Origin: JBCCBV01 sp039033855
Lineage (GTDB): Bacteria; Planctomycetota; Phycisphaerae; Phycisphaerales; Phycisphaeraceae
Length of the DNA: 64,000 nucleotides
Direction of reading: 5' to 3'
Assembly (NCBI GenBank): GCA_039033855.1
Contig: JBCCBV010000018.1
Span: 1-64,000 of the forward strand
The notes beneath the pieces are model-generated. The model did not search any database. It was not told the origin of the DNA and saw only the letters and a program-made list of their open reading frames with translations. Positions 44,988 to 54,888 of the stretch are shown here, piece after piece; the first letter of the stretch is position 1; each line of letters begins with the position of its first letter. The translations under genes were made by a program, and so were the position numbers.

Positions 44988-45590
44988 ATGGCCCAGGTCG
45001 AGTACTACCTGTTTGAGAACCCGTGGTTGGCGGTCATCGGTCTGGTGGTGTTGTTCGCCGTCCTGCGGGTGCTCGGCCGGAGCACGGGCAACAAGAAGCT
45101 GGTGCTGGCGTCGAACCTGCCGGTGCTGCTGGCGGGCGCGGTGGCTTTGGCGGCGCATTTTGTCGAGACCGACGCCGAGAAGCTCGACGCGTGGACGGGC
45201 GCGGTGCTGACCGCTTCGGCCGAGCCGGATGTGGGGGCCATGGACCGGTACATCGCCCCCGACGCGGTGGTGAAAAACCGCAAGGGCGAGGTCATTGCCC
45301 GCTGGTCGCAGCTGCGGGGCGCGGTCGATCGGGGCGTGATCTCCGGCCACAGCTACTCGATCCGCGGCATCACACGCGCCAAAGACGCCGGCGTGATGAC
45401 CACCGCGGTGGCGCTGCGCACCCGCGTCAACGGCAGCGACCAGGCGCACCCCACCGGCTGGGACTGGGTCTGGCAGCGCGGCGACGACGGCCAGTGGCGC
45501 ATCACCGAGTTCCACTGGCGCTCGTACCGAGGCGAAGACCCCGGCCGTATTTTCGACGGCATCCCGTACCTCAACGCCAGCCCCTTGTGA
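44988..45590 (+). CDS. membrane-anchored NTF2/SnoaL-like protein
   Basis: A 200-residue protein. Two hydrophobic segments near the N-terminus (about 13-30 and 38-57) precede a soluble domain (60-200) with NTF2-like features: DRYIAPDAVVKNRKGEVIARW, TAVALRTRVNG and WVWQRGDDGQWRITEFHWRSY. Such alpha+beta barrels bind small molecules or mediate dimers. It is first of three tightly spaced genes (20-nt and 3-nt gaps). Not recognised beyond the fold. Confidence 0.75.
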   Translation: MAQVEYYLFENPWLAVIGLVVLFAVLRVLGRSTGNKKLVLASNLPVLLAGAVALAAHFVETDAEKLDAWTGAVLTASAEPDVGAMDRYIAPDAVVKNRKGEVIARWSQLRGAVDRGVISGHSYSIRGITRAKDAGVMTTAVALRTRVNGSDQAHPTGWDWVWQRGDDGQWRITEFHWRSYRGEDPGRIFDGIPYLNASPL

Positions 45591-45610
45591 TTGTGAGCGC
45601 GCTTGTGCCG

Positions 45611-46630
45611 ATGAATCCGCTTCAACCTTTTGCCCGTCGCGCTGTGTTCCTGCGCGAGCTCGTCTGTTGTGCGGCGGTGTGCTGCGTTCTGTTGGGGTTG
45701 GGCACGGCCGCGGCGCACGCGGAAGATGGCGTTTCGCTGCGCGGGCCCAAGGCGGCCGGGCAGTCGTCGGTGTATGAGATGCGCACCGACACGGTCGAGA
45801 TGCGCAACACGCAGATGGGCGAAAACGAGGCCAGCGAGCGGGTGGAGATCACCTCCGAAACCAAGGCCCGATGGACGGTCGAGTCGGTGGCGGCGGACGG
45901 GTCGAGCGTCTGCCGACTGGACGTGCTGGCCATCGTCTACCAGCGTCAGGCCGGCGACGGGCCGGCGCTGCGGATCGACTCGGGCAAGGCCCCGAGCGAC
46001 GAGCGCCTGGGCACGCTGTACGAAACCTTCCGGGCGGTCACGCAGACCCCGATGACGGTGCGGTTGGAGGCGGACGGCTCGGTCGCGTCGCTCGAAGGCT
46101 ACGACCGCATGGCCCGCCGGGCGCCGGAGGCCGAGCTGCTGCCCGAGTCCCGCCGGTTCGAACTGCTGGCCGAGCAGATGGCCCGCTTGCCCGACGCGCC
46201 CGAACGCACCGAGGTGGGCGAGGGCTGGGACCGCGCGTTCAGCGCGCCGGGCGAGACGCTCGCGCCCCGGCTGAGCACGCTGCACGAAATCGACGCGACC
46301 TACACCCTGGCCGAACTGGGCGAACTCGAGGGCGTGCCCGTGGCCACGGTGGACGTCGAGCGGACCTTCGAAGCCGAGCTCGACCGCAGCGAGATCCCCG
46401 ACAACGCCCCGCCCATCCGGCTGCGGGTTTCGGACGTCTCGGACACCGAGCGCATCTACTTCGACCTGGACCGGGGCGAAGTCGCCGCCCGCGACGGGCG
46501 CAGCGCCGCGACGTTTACGGTGACGATCCAGGTGCCCAACGGCGGGCCGCGGATCGTGCAGACCATGCGCACCGAGTCGGTCAGCCAGACGCTCCGCGTC
46601 GAAGCCGGCGGCCCGGGCGAGGAGGGCTAA
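45611..46630 (+). CDS. exported protein of unknown function (DUF6263-like)
   Basis: A 339-residue protein with a signal peptide (hydrophobic ELVCCAAVCCVLLGLGTAAAHA). The mature part is beta-rich and repetitive, with YEMRTDTVEMRNTQMG, SETKARWTVESVAADGS, and a central PMTVRLEADGSVASLEGYD. It resembles DUF6263 exported proteins by overall pattern. No catalytic motif. It is co-oriented and close to its neighbours, so probably co-transcribed. Confidence 0.7.
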   Translation: MNPLQPFARRAVFLRELVCCAAVCCVLLGLGTAAAHAEDGVSLRGPKAAGQSSVYEMRTDTVEMRNTQMGENEASERVEITSETKARWTVESVAADGSSVCRLDVLAIVYQRQAGDGPALRIDSGKAPSDERLGTLYETFRAVTQTPMTVRLEADGSVASLEGYDRMARRAPEAELLPESRRFELLAEQMARLPDAPERTEVGEGWDRAFSAPGETLAPRLSTLHEIDATYTLAELGELEGVPVATVDVERTFEAELDRSEIPDNAPPIRLRVSDVSDTERIYFDLDRGEVAARDGRSAATFTVTIQVPNGGPRIVQTMRTESVSQTLRVEAGGPGEEG

Positions 46631-46633
46631 GCC

Positions 46634-46858
46634 ATGCAGTGCAACATCGACGCCCGGGGCAAACGCGTACGGCTGCTGGTGGGGATCGGCGTGCTCGACC
46701 TGGGCGTGCTGCTGGCGATTCTGGCCGGGCTGGGCGTGGCGCCGGGCTGGGCGTGGTGGCCGGCGGCGGGGTGCCTGGCGGGCGGGGCGTTTTCGATCTT
46801 CGAGGCCCGGGCCGGGTGGTGCGCCATCCGGGCGATGGGGTTCAAGACGCCGGTGTGA
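46634..46858 (+). CDS. small membrane protein, DUF2892-like
   Basis: A 74-residue protein starting 3 nt after the previous stop. CNIDARGKRVRLLVG at the start and two hydrophobic segments (LLVGIGVLDLGVLLAILAGL and AWWPAAGCLAGGAFSIF) resemble the CNvGxxdRxxR opening and double-helix layout of DUF2892 proteins. The end carries a GWCAIRAMGFKTPV segment. Family function unknown. Short, but position and composition support it. Confidence 0.7.
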   Translation: MQCNIDARGKRVRLLVGIGVLDLGVLLAILAGLGVAPGWAWWPAAGCLAGGAFSIFEARAGWCAIRAMGFKTPV

Positions 46859-47002
46859 TGTAGCAAGCGGTCAGCAGTCGGCGGTCGGCCGAGAGCCGAG
46901 AGCGATGGGTAACCAGCGGTCGCCGTGACATCGCGTGGCGCGATCCGTCGCGCTCGATAGAACGAGATTGTGAAATCGGACGCAGCCCGGCAGACGGCTT
47001 GC

Positions 47003-48880
47003 TTACCGGCCTTCGCCCGGCAGCGCGTCGGGCAGGGCGATGCGGTTGCGGTCGAGCAGCGTGCCCATGGCGTCGTACAGCGCGGCCAGCTGGATCATGT
47101 ACGCGGCCTGGGCGTCGACCTCGGCGGCCTCGGCGGCGGCCAGCCCGTCGAGCGCGTTGAGCTTGCGCTCGATGAACTCGGGGTCCAGGGCGAAGCCGGC
47201 CTCCTCTTCGACGTTCAGGGCCCGGAGGTTTTCCGCGGCGGCCCGGCGCGAGGCGCGGGTGGCGGTGATCAGCTCGTAGCTGGTCACCACGCTGCGCAGG
47301 GCGTTTTTGACTTCGAGCACCACCGACTCGGCGGCAGCGCGGTAGCTGGCTACGGCCTGGCGCCGTTCCAATCGCGCCTGGTCGAACCCGGCCTGGGCGG
47401 CGCGGTTGCCGATGGGCTGCTCGAAGGTCAGGCCGATGATCGTGTCGACAAAATCGGCGTCGCCGATGGGCCCGTAGGCGCCGGCGCCGTCGTCGGTATC
47501 GACGCCGCTCAGCCCGAGCGAAAGCGACAGGTCCAGCAACGGCAGGCGGGCGTTGTCGGCGACGCGCCTGCGGACGTTGGCCGAGTCGATGTCCAATAGC
47601 GCAGACGCCAGCTCGGGCCGTCGCTGCAGCGCGGTGCCGAGCGCGTCGTACAGGCTGAAGGACACCGGCGCCTCCACGGGCGAATCGCTCGGGCGCAACA
47701 CGACCTCGCTGGCCAGGGGGATGTCGGGGTGGCGGATGATTTGCTTGAGAACGTCGGAGTTTTGCCGTACCTGTTGGCGGGCGACGATCAGGTCGGCGCG
47801 GATGGACTGGACCCGGGCGTTGGCGTCGGTAAACGCGGACGAGCGGGCGTCGAATCGCAGGCGTTTTTCGAGCTTGTCGCGCAGCTCGGCGGTGCGTTCG
47901 AGCTGGGCCTGGAGGATGGCCAGTGCGCGGCGCGAGGCGTAGAGGTTCCAGTAGGCCGTCTCGGCGTCGAGCGCGGCCGTGAGCAGCGCGCCCCGGTAGT
48001 CGGCCAGGGCCTGGCCGCGGGCGTTGTCGGCCAGGACGATCTGGGCGCGGTTGACCTCGGTCCCGAAGTTGCGCAGCAGCGGCTGGTTGAAGGTGACGGC
48101 CAGGTCGGCGCCGTAAAACTCTTCCACACTGAAGAAAGTGGGTTCCTGGTCGGTGCGGGTGAGCGTGGACGACACCTCGACCGACCCGCCGGTGACCAGC
48201 GGCTTGCGGACCCCGACTTGCAGCGCGGTGGTGCGCGAGACGGTGTCGCCCCCCAGGCCGGCCGGGCCGGGGGGCTGGGGGGTATCCAGATCGCTGAAGT
48301 TGAACCCGGTGAAGAATACCGCTTCGAACGCGGCCTCGGCCTGGTCGAGCGCGGCGTCGGCGATGGCCGGGGAGAGCGCGGCGACCTGCACGGTGAGGTT
48401 TTCGGTTACGGCCAACTGGACGGCGCGTTCGAGCGTGATGGGGCGCTCGTCGGCCGGGGCGGGCTGCGTGGCCGGCTGGGTGGCGCCGGGCTGGGTGGCG
48501 GCGAACTCGCCGGTGAGGGCCAGGCCCAGGTCGTCGGCGGCGTCGGGGTAAGCGTCGCGGCCGGACATCTCATCGAGCTCTTGGACGCGTTCGGGGCCGA
48601 GGCGGTCTTCGACGTCGTCCTCCGAAGGGCGAACCTGCACGGGGCGGGCGTCGGCGGTGGCCAACAGCGGCCGTCGGTACGACTCGAGCAGGCGGGCCCG
48701 CAGGCGGTCTTCCTCTTGCGGCGGGAGGCTGGGCGTGCACGCCGGCAGGCACATCGCCAGCAGCGCTGCGGTAGACAGGGCCATGGCGGTCCGGCCCGGC
48801 GCGGGCGGGCGCAATCCGGATGGGCAGAAGGTCCGCGGACGCGGCGTTGGGTCAAACGGGGCAAGCGAGGGGGTGGTCAT
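47003..48880 (-). CDS. TolC-family outer-membrane efflux lipoprotein
   Basis: A 625-residue protein; an internal ATG at 48784 would begin closer to the lipobox LPAC (residues 48-51), so the mature form is probably an outer-membrane lipoprotein. Two OEP-like repeats follow: ITLERAVQLAVTENLTVQ and SLYDALGTALQRRPELASA mark their starts. Long helices contain AETAYWNLYASRRAL. TolC-like proteins form trimeric export tunnels with an inner-membrane pump, which is not encoded nearby. The region 80-150 is Thr/Gln/Pro-rich. Confidence 0.88.
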   Translation of the reverse strand: MTTPSLAPFDPTPRPRTFCPSGLRPPAPGRTAMALSTAALLAMCLPACTPSLPPQEEDRLRARLLESYRRPLLATADARPVQVRPSEDDVEDRLGPERVQELDEMSGRDAYPDAADDLGLALTGEFAATQPGATQPATQPAPADERPITLERAVQLAVTENLTVQVAALSPAIADAALDQAEAAFEAVFFTGFNFSDLDTPQPPGPAGLGGDTVSRTTALQVGVRKPLVTGGSVEVSSTLTRTDQEPTFFSVEEFYGADLAVTFNQPLLRNFGTEVNRAQIVLADNARGQALADYRGALLTAALDAETAYWNLYASRRALAILQAQLERTAELRDKLEKRLRFDARSSAFTDANARVQSIRADLIVARQQVRQNSDVLKQIIRHPDIPLASEVVLRPSDSPVEAPVSFSLYDALGTALQRRPELASALLDIDSANVRRRVADNARLPLLDLSLSLGLSGVDTDDGAGAYGPIGDADFVDTIIGLTFEQPIGNRAAQAGFDQARLERRQAVASYRAAAESVVLEVKNALRSVVTSYELITATRASRRAAAENLRALNVEEEAGFALDPEFIERKLNALDGLAAAEAAEVDAQAAYMIQLAALYDAMGTLLDRNRIALPDALPGEGR

Positions 48881-48948
48881 GGTTCGTACACAGTACGAAA
48901 GTCGCTCCCGACCCGACACCCAACCGGTGAGAACCGCGCCAAGCGAGC

Positions 48949-48954
48949 TACACT
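48949..48954 (+). promoter_or_regulatory. -10-like TACACT upstream of leuC
   Basis: TACACT preceded by GC, 91 nt before the leuC ATG. No clear -35. Confidence 0.35.
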
Positions 48955-49045
48955 CGGGTTTCGCGATTCGCCCCCCCCGGAATCGAACCCCCGCCCGACA
49001 CGCCCGTGCGCCGCGCGATGAACCGCGGCCCGATGGAGAGCGCCC

Positions 49046-50539
49046 ATGCCCCGCAACATGACGATGACCGAAAAGATCCTGGCCGCCCACGCCGGCCGGC
49101 CCGACGTGGCCCCCGGCGACAACGTCTGGTGCGACGTGGACATCCTCATGACCCACGATGTCTGCGGGCCCGGCACCATCGGGATCTTCAAGAAGGAGTT
49201 CGGCAAGAACGCCCGCGTCTGGGCGCCGGACCGCATACCCATTATTCCCGATCATTACATCTTCACCGCGGATGAGAAGTGCCACCGCAACATCCAGACG
49301 CTACGCGACTTCGTCCGCGAGCAGGGCCTGCCCTACTACTACGACCCCGACTTCGTCACCAGCGAGCCGGGCATGCCCAACCCCTACCGCGACCCCACCC
49401 AAACCTCCTACAAGGGCGTCTGCCACAAAGCACTCCCCGAAGAAGGCCATTGCCGGCCCGGCGAGATCCTCCTGGGCACCGACTCCCACACCTGCACCGC
49501 AGGCGCCTTCGGCCAATTCGCCACCGGCGTGGGCAACACCGACGCCGCCTTCACCATGGGCACCGGCAAGACCTGGCTCAAGGTCCCGCCCACCATGCGC
49601 TTCGACTTCCACGGCGAAATCCCCCCCTACCTCACCGCAAAAGACCTCATCCTCGCCGTCATCGGCGACATCGGCTTCGCAGGAGCCACCTACAAAGCCA
49701 TGTACTTCGCAGGAGACGGCATCCGATCCCTCTCCCTCGAAGACCGCATGACCCTCACCAACATGGCCATCGAGGCCGGCGGAAAGAACGGCATCTGCGA
49801 CGTCGACGAAAAAACACTCGCCTACGTCAACGCACGATCCAACCGCCCCGCCCCGCCCGAAGGCTGGACCGTCCACACCGAAGACCCCGGCGCCGAATAC
49901 GCCTACCGCAACGAGTGGTCGCTCGACGACTTCGAGCCCCTGGTCGCCGCACCCCACTCGCCCGACAACACCAAGCTCGCCCGCGAGTGCAGCGACGTCA
50001 AACTCGACCGCGCCTACATCGGCTCCTGCACCGGCGGCAAGATCACCGACATGATCTTCTCCGCCGCCATCCTCTACGGCCAACAAGTCAAGATCCCCAC
50101 CTTCGTCGTGCCCGGCTCCACCGAGGTCCACGCCGACATGCAACGCCTCAACTGCTTCGGCCTGCCCCTGGGCAAGAAGCCCGGCGACGACGCCGCCGCC
50201 GAGCCCGGCCTGGCCGAAGACTCCGCCGCCGACCCCGACCGCTTCGACGCCCACAAGTCCATCCAACAAGTCCTCGAAGACGCCGGCTGCAACCTCGGCG
50301 CCTCGTCCTGCGCCGCCTGCCTCGGCGGACCGCGCGACACCTTCGGCCGGCTCAACGAGCCCATGGCCTGCATCTCCACCACCAACCGCAACTTCCCCGG
50401 CCGGATGGGCCACAAAGAGGCCGGCGTCTACCTCGCCAGCCCCCTCACCACCGCCGCGTCGGCGCTCACGGGCCACGTCACCGACCCCCGCGAATTCGTC
50501 GACGCCCCCATCACCACCGGCACCGCCGGCGTGGTGTGA
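49046..50539 (+). CDS. leuC: 3-isopropylmalate dehydratase large subunit
   Basis: A 497-residue aconitase-superfamily enzyme, the leucine-biosynthesis step isomerising 2- to 3-isopropylmalate. Its 4Fe-4S cysteines are visible in GSCTGG and in SSCAACLGG. It begins MTMTEKILAAHAG, as in the homoaconitase/LeuC group. An Ala/Asp-rich insertion (about 376-400, GDDAAAEPGLAEDSAADPD) before the last cysteines is unusual. The small subunit LeuD is not adjacent. GGAGAG precedes the ATG. The stop lies 1 bp from the convergent res stop. Confidence 0.92.
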   Translation: MPRNMTMTEKILAAHAGRPDVAPGDNVWCDVDILMTHDVCGPGTIGIFKKEFGKNARVWAPDRIPIIPDHYIFTADEKCHRNIQTLRDFVREQGLPYYYDPDFVTSEPGMPNPYRDPTQTSYKGVCHKALPEEGHCRPGEILLGTDSHTCTAGAFGQFATGVGNTDAAFTMGTGKTWLKVPPTMRFDFHGEIPPYLTAKDLILAVIGDIGFAGATYKAMYFAGDGIRSLSLEDRMTLTNMAIEAGGKNGICDVDEKTLAYVNARSNRPAPPEGWTVHTEDPGAEYAYRNEWSLDDFEPLVAAPHSPDNTKLARECSDVKLDRAYIGSCTGGKITDMIFSAAILYGQQVKIPTFVVPGSTEVHADMQRLNCFGLPLGKKPGDDAAAEPGLAEDSAADPDRFDAHKSIQQVLEDAGCNLGASSCAACLGGPRDTFGRLNEPMACISTTNRNFPGRMGHKEAGVYLASPLTTAASALTGHVTDPREFVDAPITTGTAGVV

Positions 50540-50540
50540 A

Positions 50541-53129
50541 TCACGCGTTCGACACAAGCAGGTCCTGCAGCGTGTCTTCACACTCGGCTTGATCGAGCAC
50601 CTGGAAGCGGAATCGATGGTCGCTGAAGTCGTGGCCCAGTTGCTGCCACTTCACCTTGCGCCCGACGTCCTCGAAGCAGTCGGCAAGCTCTCGCTTGTAA
50701 GTGGTGTCACTGCTCCCTTCCAGGTGTGAGCCTTTGGCTTCGACCACCCACACTTCGGGCTCGCGGCCGTCTTCCACGACACTCTGGGCGATGAGGTCGG
50801 GCCGGACGCGGGGACGCTTCCAGCCTTGGATCTCGAACCACTGCGGCCCGACCAGATTGCGGTACCACCAGAGCACCCGCTCGTGGCGGTCCAGCACGAG
50901 TGCGACTTTCTTCTCGTACCCGTTAAGGTCCGATTCTTCCTGATAATCGAAGAGCGTACGCTCCACCTGATCGCCGTTGTCCCGAGTCAGCCGCCGGGTC
51001 GTACGGATCGTCACCGAAGGCGGGACGCGGAACCGGCACTTCTCGCAGTGCAAATAGAAGCGCAGCGTGCCGTCCTCGTGCATCCGCCGGAATACGGCTT
51101 CGGTCTGCTGATCCAGATTCCGTTCGATGAAGTCGGCGATGCGCGTGCTCAGCACCGTTTTGACCAGACTCAGCCGGCCTTCCAACATTGGGCGCAGTTC
51201 GCTTTCCAGCAGCGAAGCATGGACTCGCATCACGATGCGACGGAGTTGCTTGAAGCTCAGGTGCTCGAACGGCAGGCTCGCCACCAGCCACGCGAGCACC
51301 TTGGGGTCTTTCTCCAACACGTCCACCGCCGTCTCGTCGACCCGCCGCAAATCTTCTCCGAGCGTCACTCGGTAGTAGCGGTTCTTCGCCTCGACGATGG
51401 CGTCGTCCAGCTTCCACCGCTGGACCGAGTCGTAGTCGAACGCGTCGATATCCACATGATGGAGCAGGTGCTTGAAATAATCCAACGGCTCGTTGCCCGA
51501 CGCGGTCTTCACGCAGAAACGGGGCAGGTACACCTCGCCCTCGAACGGCTCGCGGTAGAGCCCCCGGAAGTGCGGTTGCATCTTGATCGTGCGTCGGCCG
51601 CCGTCCGCGCCACCCTCGCCCGCCTCTTGAATCAGCCCGGCGATATCGCCCTCGAAACCCTCCGCTTCCAAGGCCGACTTCACCTCGGACGCGATCGTCG
51701 CCGCCCGCTTGTGCAGGCAGTACACGTACGACTCGTCGAGCGCGGCCACACCGGTTTTGCGCTGGTACGGCTGGCGCAGTACACGGCCGATCAGCTGCGT
51801 CATGCTCTGGGCGCTGCCGGTGTTGTTCAGCGACACCAGGATGTAGGCGAACGGGCAGTCCCAACCCACGCCCAGCGCATCCTTGGTGATGATCCATTCG
51901 ATCGGGCAGCCGGGGTCCATCAGGTCGATGCCCTCGATGTCGTCCGTCGCCGACGACTTCACGGCGATCGCCGTGCCCGGCACGCCCAGACGCTGCTGCA
52001 GATACTCCCGCACGTCTTCGGTGTGGATGACCTGTCGGCCGTTGACCTTCTTGCCCCGCTGGTCTTTCCCCGTGCGCTCGGCCTGCACGAGCACGATCGG
52101 CCGGATCAGCCGGTCCATGTCGTTCGCTAGCGCGTGGTCGGCGGCTTCCTTGGCCAGCCGGTTGCGCTTGTCGGCCGCCTCGGTCAAGGCGTTCTGCCAT
52201 GAACTCTCCCCGCTGGCGGCGATGTTCATCGGCAGCTTGATCATCTCTTCGTCGAGCAAGTCCTGGCCCGTGACGCGGCAGATCATGTTCGGCCGGATCT
52301 CGCTCTTGTCCTTCAGCTTGACCGCCTTGGGCGTGGCCGACAGCTGCACGATCAGGCTCGGGTTCAACCCTTCGAGCGTCTCCCGGGCCAAGCGCGTCGC
52401 GGCGGTCTGCTGCTCGTCCAAAATCACCGGCGGCTCGTGCAGCCGCACCAGATTCCCGACCGACGTCTTGATCAGCCGGCCGGCCGGCCCACTCCCAGGA
52501 TCGTCAAACGTGTCGAGGTTCGGGAACCGCTGCAAGAGTTCAGCCTGCGCGGCGGCGTTGTCTTCCGCGGGGAAATGCAGCGTGACGTTGCCCCCGCCGT
52601 CCTGAAAAAACTTCAAGTCGTCCTTGGTCTGACGGTTCGCGCTGGCCAGCTTGATCACCAGGATGTTCAGGCACTCGCGGACCTGCCCGGGCGTGATGCG
52701 TCGGATGTCCTGCTTCTCCCACAGCTCGATCCGTCGGCCGATCGCGTGCTCGAGCGCGATGCGATACAGGTCGTCGCGGTCGCGCAGGCGGGCCAGCGTG
52801 TCGCGATAAATCTGGTCCGACGGCACCACCCACAGCACGATCCCCGCGCCCCGCCGGGCCTGCAGCACCGTACGGTAGATCGACCCCAGCACCTGCGTGG
52901 CGATCAGCGTCTTGCCCCCGCCCGTCGGCACCTTGATGCAGAACTGCGGCAGGTCTTTACCCAGCCCGTTCTTCCGCTCGTGATACGGCCCAGACGTGGC
53001 CGAGAGATTCAGGTCGTCCCACGCCGCCCGCGACGCGTACCGCTCGCCCTCGGCCTGATACCCGGCTAGCTTGCGCAGGTACCGCTCCACCCGTTCGACC
53101 ACGTCCTCCTGGTATCGCTTGAGTTCCAT
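50541..53129 (-). CDS. res: type III restriction enzyme, Res (helicase/nuclease) subunit
   Basis: An 862-residue protein. The SF2 helicase part has Walker A KVPTGGGKT, motif II ILDEQQ, motif III LSATPK and motif VI QLIGRVLRQP. The C-terminal nuclease domain shows a PD-ExK core: RPDLIAQSV and VVEAKGSHLEG. With Mod it forms the ATP-dependent type III enzyme that cuts DNA after collision of two complexes. It follows mod by 9 nt. Intact length argues for activity. The stop abuts the convergent leuC stop. Confidence 0.93.
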   Translation of the reverse strand: MELKRYQEDVVERVERYLRKLAGYQAEGERYASRAAWDDLNLSATSGPYHERKNGLGKDLPQFCIKVPTGGGKTLIATQVLGSIYRTVLQARRGAGIVLWVVPSDQIYRDTLARLRDRDDLYRIALEHAIGRRIELWEKQDIRRITPGQVRECLNILVIKLASANRQTKDDLKFFQDGGGNVTLHFPAEDNAAAQAELLQRFPNLDTFDDPGSGPAGRLIKTSVGNLVRLHEPPVILDEQQTAATRLARETLEGLNPSLIVQLSATPKAVKLKDKSEIRPNMICRVTGQDLLDEEMIKLPMNIAASGESSWQNALTEAADKRNRLAKEAADHALANDMDRLIRPIVLVQAERTGKDQRGKKVNGRQVIHTEDVREYLQQRLGVPGTAIAVKSSATDDIEGIDLMDPGCPIEWIITKDALGVGWDCPFAYILVSLNNTGSAQSMTQLIGRVLRQPYQRKTGVAALDESYVYCLHKRAATIASEVKSALEAEGFEGDIAGLIQEAGEGGADGGRRTIKMQPHFRGLYREPFEGEVYLPRFCVKTASGNEPLDYFKHLLHHVDIDAFDYDSVQRWKLDDAIVEAKNRYYRVTLGEDLRRVDETAVDVLEKDPKVLAWLVASLPFEHLSFKQLRRIVMRVHASLLESELRPMLEGRLSLVKTVLSTRIADFIERNLDQQTEAVFRRMHEDGTLRFYLHCEKCRFRVPPSVTIRTTRRLTRDNGDQVERTLFDYQEESDLNGYEKKVALVLDRHERVLWWYRNLVGPQWFEIQGWKRPRVRPDLIAQSVVEDGREPEVWVVEAKGSHLEGSSDTTYKRELADCFEDVGRKVKWQQLGHDFSDHRFRFQVLDQAECEDTLQDLLVSNA

Positions 53130-53138
53130 CCTGGTGGC

Positions 53139-54785
53139 TTACTTGAGGTTGAACGGCACGAGCATCGGACGCACGCGTCGGCCGGTGTCGTCGGCGAACT
53201 TGCGGAGCTGGTCGCGGTGCAAGGCGATCTTCTCGCAGTACACGACCAGTTGCGGGTTGGGGTCGTCTTTGAGGTGGGCGTGGGCGAAGTCGAGGTCGAG
53301 GCCCCAGTCGCGCTCCTGGTTAGGCCGGTACAGCAGGTAGTAGCTGGTCCCCTGATGCTCGCCGATCCGGCCGATCTTCTTGTTGAAGGCCTTGTTCGTG
53401 CGACGGTCGCTGCCGAGCCACTGTTGGCTGGTCTCGGTGTAGAAGACGTAGGCCGCGATGTCGTCGTAGGGCGGCAGCTTGTCGCCGAGGTCGCGGTAAT
53501 CGCCGAAGAGGGGCTGGTCGCTGAGCTTGGCGTAGGTGAAGGAGCCGCTGGTCTTCTTACATACGCGTTTGACCCTGTCAGCAGTCAGAGTTTCGCACAG
53601 ATTGACGTTCTTTACCTCTTGTTGCTTGTCGTCGTAGGGCATCTGAACAAGCACAAAGTCACGATCATCGGCATGCGCCTCCAATACAGCATGGCCAGTC
53701 GTACCACTTCCTGCGAATGAATCCAGAATCAAATCACCAGAATCAGACGCAATACGACAGATCCTCTTGAGCAATTTAACAGGCTTGGGTGTAATGAAAA
53801 CATCATCAGCGGGAGAGGCCTGGATCAGCTTACTCAACTCTTGTTTTGCATGTCGAGTACTGCCGACCTCTTTCCAAGTCCAAAGCGTTTGAGGGACAAC
53901 ACCCTTCTTCACATCGGAGAGGAATCTCTTGATGCCCGGACGGTTGCCGCCCGACTTTCCCCACCATATACGATTATCTTTGTCTAGCTCTTCAAACTTC
54001 TCTTCACTAACACGCCAATAGCTCCCAGCGGGAGGTCCTTCAATCACCTTCCCAGAAGGCGTCTTGATTGCATATCGACCTTTCTCATATTTATTTCTGG
54101 CAGCCAAATCGCTTAGTAGCCAAGAACCACGCGGATCGTTATCCGGATTCTTGTATCGGGCAAGCATCTCATCGCTTCGCTCGAGCGGGTTTGGCCGCCA
54201 GTTCTCTGCATTTTTCGCGTACACCACAATGTAATCGTGGTCCTCACTTAGGTGAATAGCAGAGTTCTTCGGGCTGTCCATCTTTTGCCAGATTACTGTG
54301 GCAATGAAGTTCTGTTCTCCAAACACTTCATTCATTAATGCACGAAGATTGTGCACCTCATTGTCATCAATGCTGATCCAGATCGAACCGTCCTCCCGTA
54401 TCAACTCTTTGAGCAGCATGAGCCGTGGGTACATCATGCAGCACCACTTGTCGTGGCGGGAGAAGTCTTCGCCTTCTTTGCCGACGGTCTGGCCGATCCA
54501 CTCCTTGAACTGGGGCTGAGTGAGGTTGTCGTTGTAGACCCAGCCCTCGTTGCCGGTGTTGTAGGGCGGGTCGATGTAGACGCACTTGACCTTGCCGGCG
54601 TGGGTGGGCAGCAGGGCCTTGAGGGCCAGGAGGTTGTCGCCTTCGATGATGAGGTTGCCGTCGAGCGAGGGTTCCTGGCCTTTGTCCAGCACCGACAGCT
54701 TCTTGTCGAGCTCGAAGGTGTGGTGCGGCACCGTGTGGTGGTGCGTCTCGATGACGGACTTGCCTTTGAAATGCAGCGTGGGCAT
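53139..54785 (-). CDS. mod: type III DNA methyltransferase, Mod subunit
   Basis: A 548-residue N6-adenine methyltransferase. Motif IV DPPYNTG is at 72-78 and motif I FAGSGT at 357-362, the beta-class order seen in Mod subunits. The target-recognition region between them and the C-terminus is variable. Composition is uneven: residues about 115-408 (54440-53560) have roughly 45-55% GC in sampled 60-base lines against about 60-65% at both ends. CCGGAG precedes the ATG at 54785. It is first in the mod-res operon. Confidence 0.94.
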   Translation of the reverse strand: MPTLHFKGKSVIETHHHTVPHHTFELDKKLSVLDKGQEPSLDGNLIIEGDNLLALKALLPTHAGKVKCVYIDPPYNTGNEGWVYNDNLTQPQFKEWIGQTVGKEGEDFSRHDKWCCMMYPRLMLLKELIREDGSIWISIDDNEVHNLRALMNEVFGEQNFIATVIWQKMDSPKNSAIHLSEDHDYIVVYAKNAENWRPNPLERSDEMLARYKNPDNDPRGSWLLSDLAARNKYEKGRYAIKTPSGKVIEGPPAGSYWRVSEEKFEELDKDNRIWWGKSGGNRPGIKRFLSDVKKGVVPQTLWTWKEVGSTRHAKQELSKLIQASPADDVFITPKPVKLLKRICRIASDSGDLILDSFAGSGTTGHAVLEAHADDRDFVLVQMPYDDKQQEVKNVNLCETLTADRVKRVCKKTSGSFTYAKLSDQPLFGDYRDLGDKLPPYDDIAAYVFYTETSQQWLGSDRRTNKAFNKKIGRIGEHQGTSYYLLYRPNQERDWGLDLDFAHAHLKDDPNPQLVVYCEKIALHRDQLRKFADDTGRRVRPMLVPFNLK

Positions 54786-54803
54786 CGTGCGCTCCGGCGG
54801 GGC

Positions 54804-54809
54804 ACTGTA
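54804..54809 (-). promoter_or_regulatory. -10-like TACAGT for mod-res
   Basis: TACAGT on the minus strand, 18 nt before the mod ATG. A CCGGAG Shine-Dalgarno lies between. Confidence 0.4.
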
Positions 54810-54888
54810 GCATGCGGTTCGTTCGTATCCTGTTTGGGGACAAGCTGGCAGTTGCGCCGATCCACTGCCCACACCCGCCGAATCGACC

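Noticed and set aside
48966..48990. tRNA T-arm-like sequence GGTTCGATTCC on the minus strand upstream of leuC
   Set aside because: The bases flanking the loop do not form a T-stem (GGGG against CCGGG), and no acceptor or anticodon arm can be built around it.
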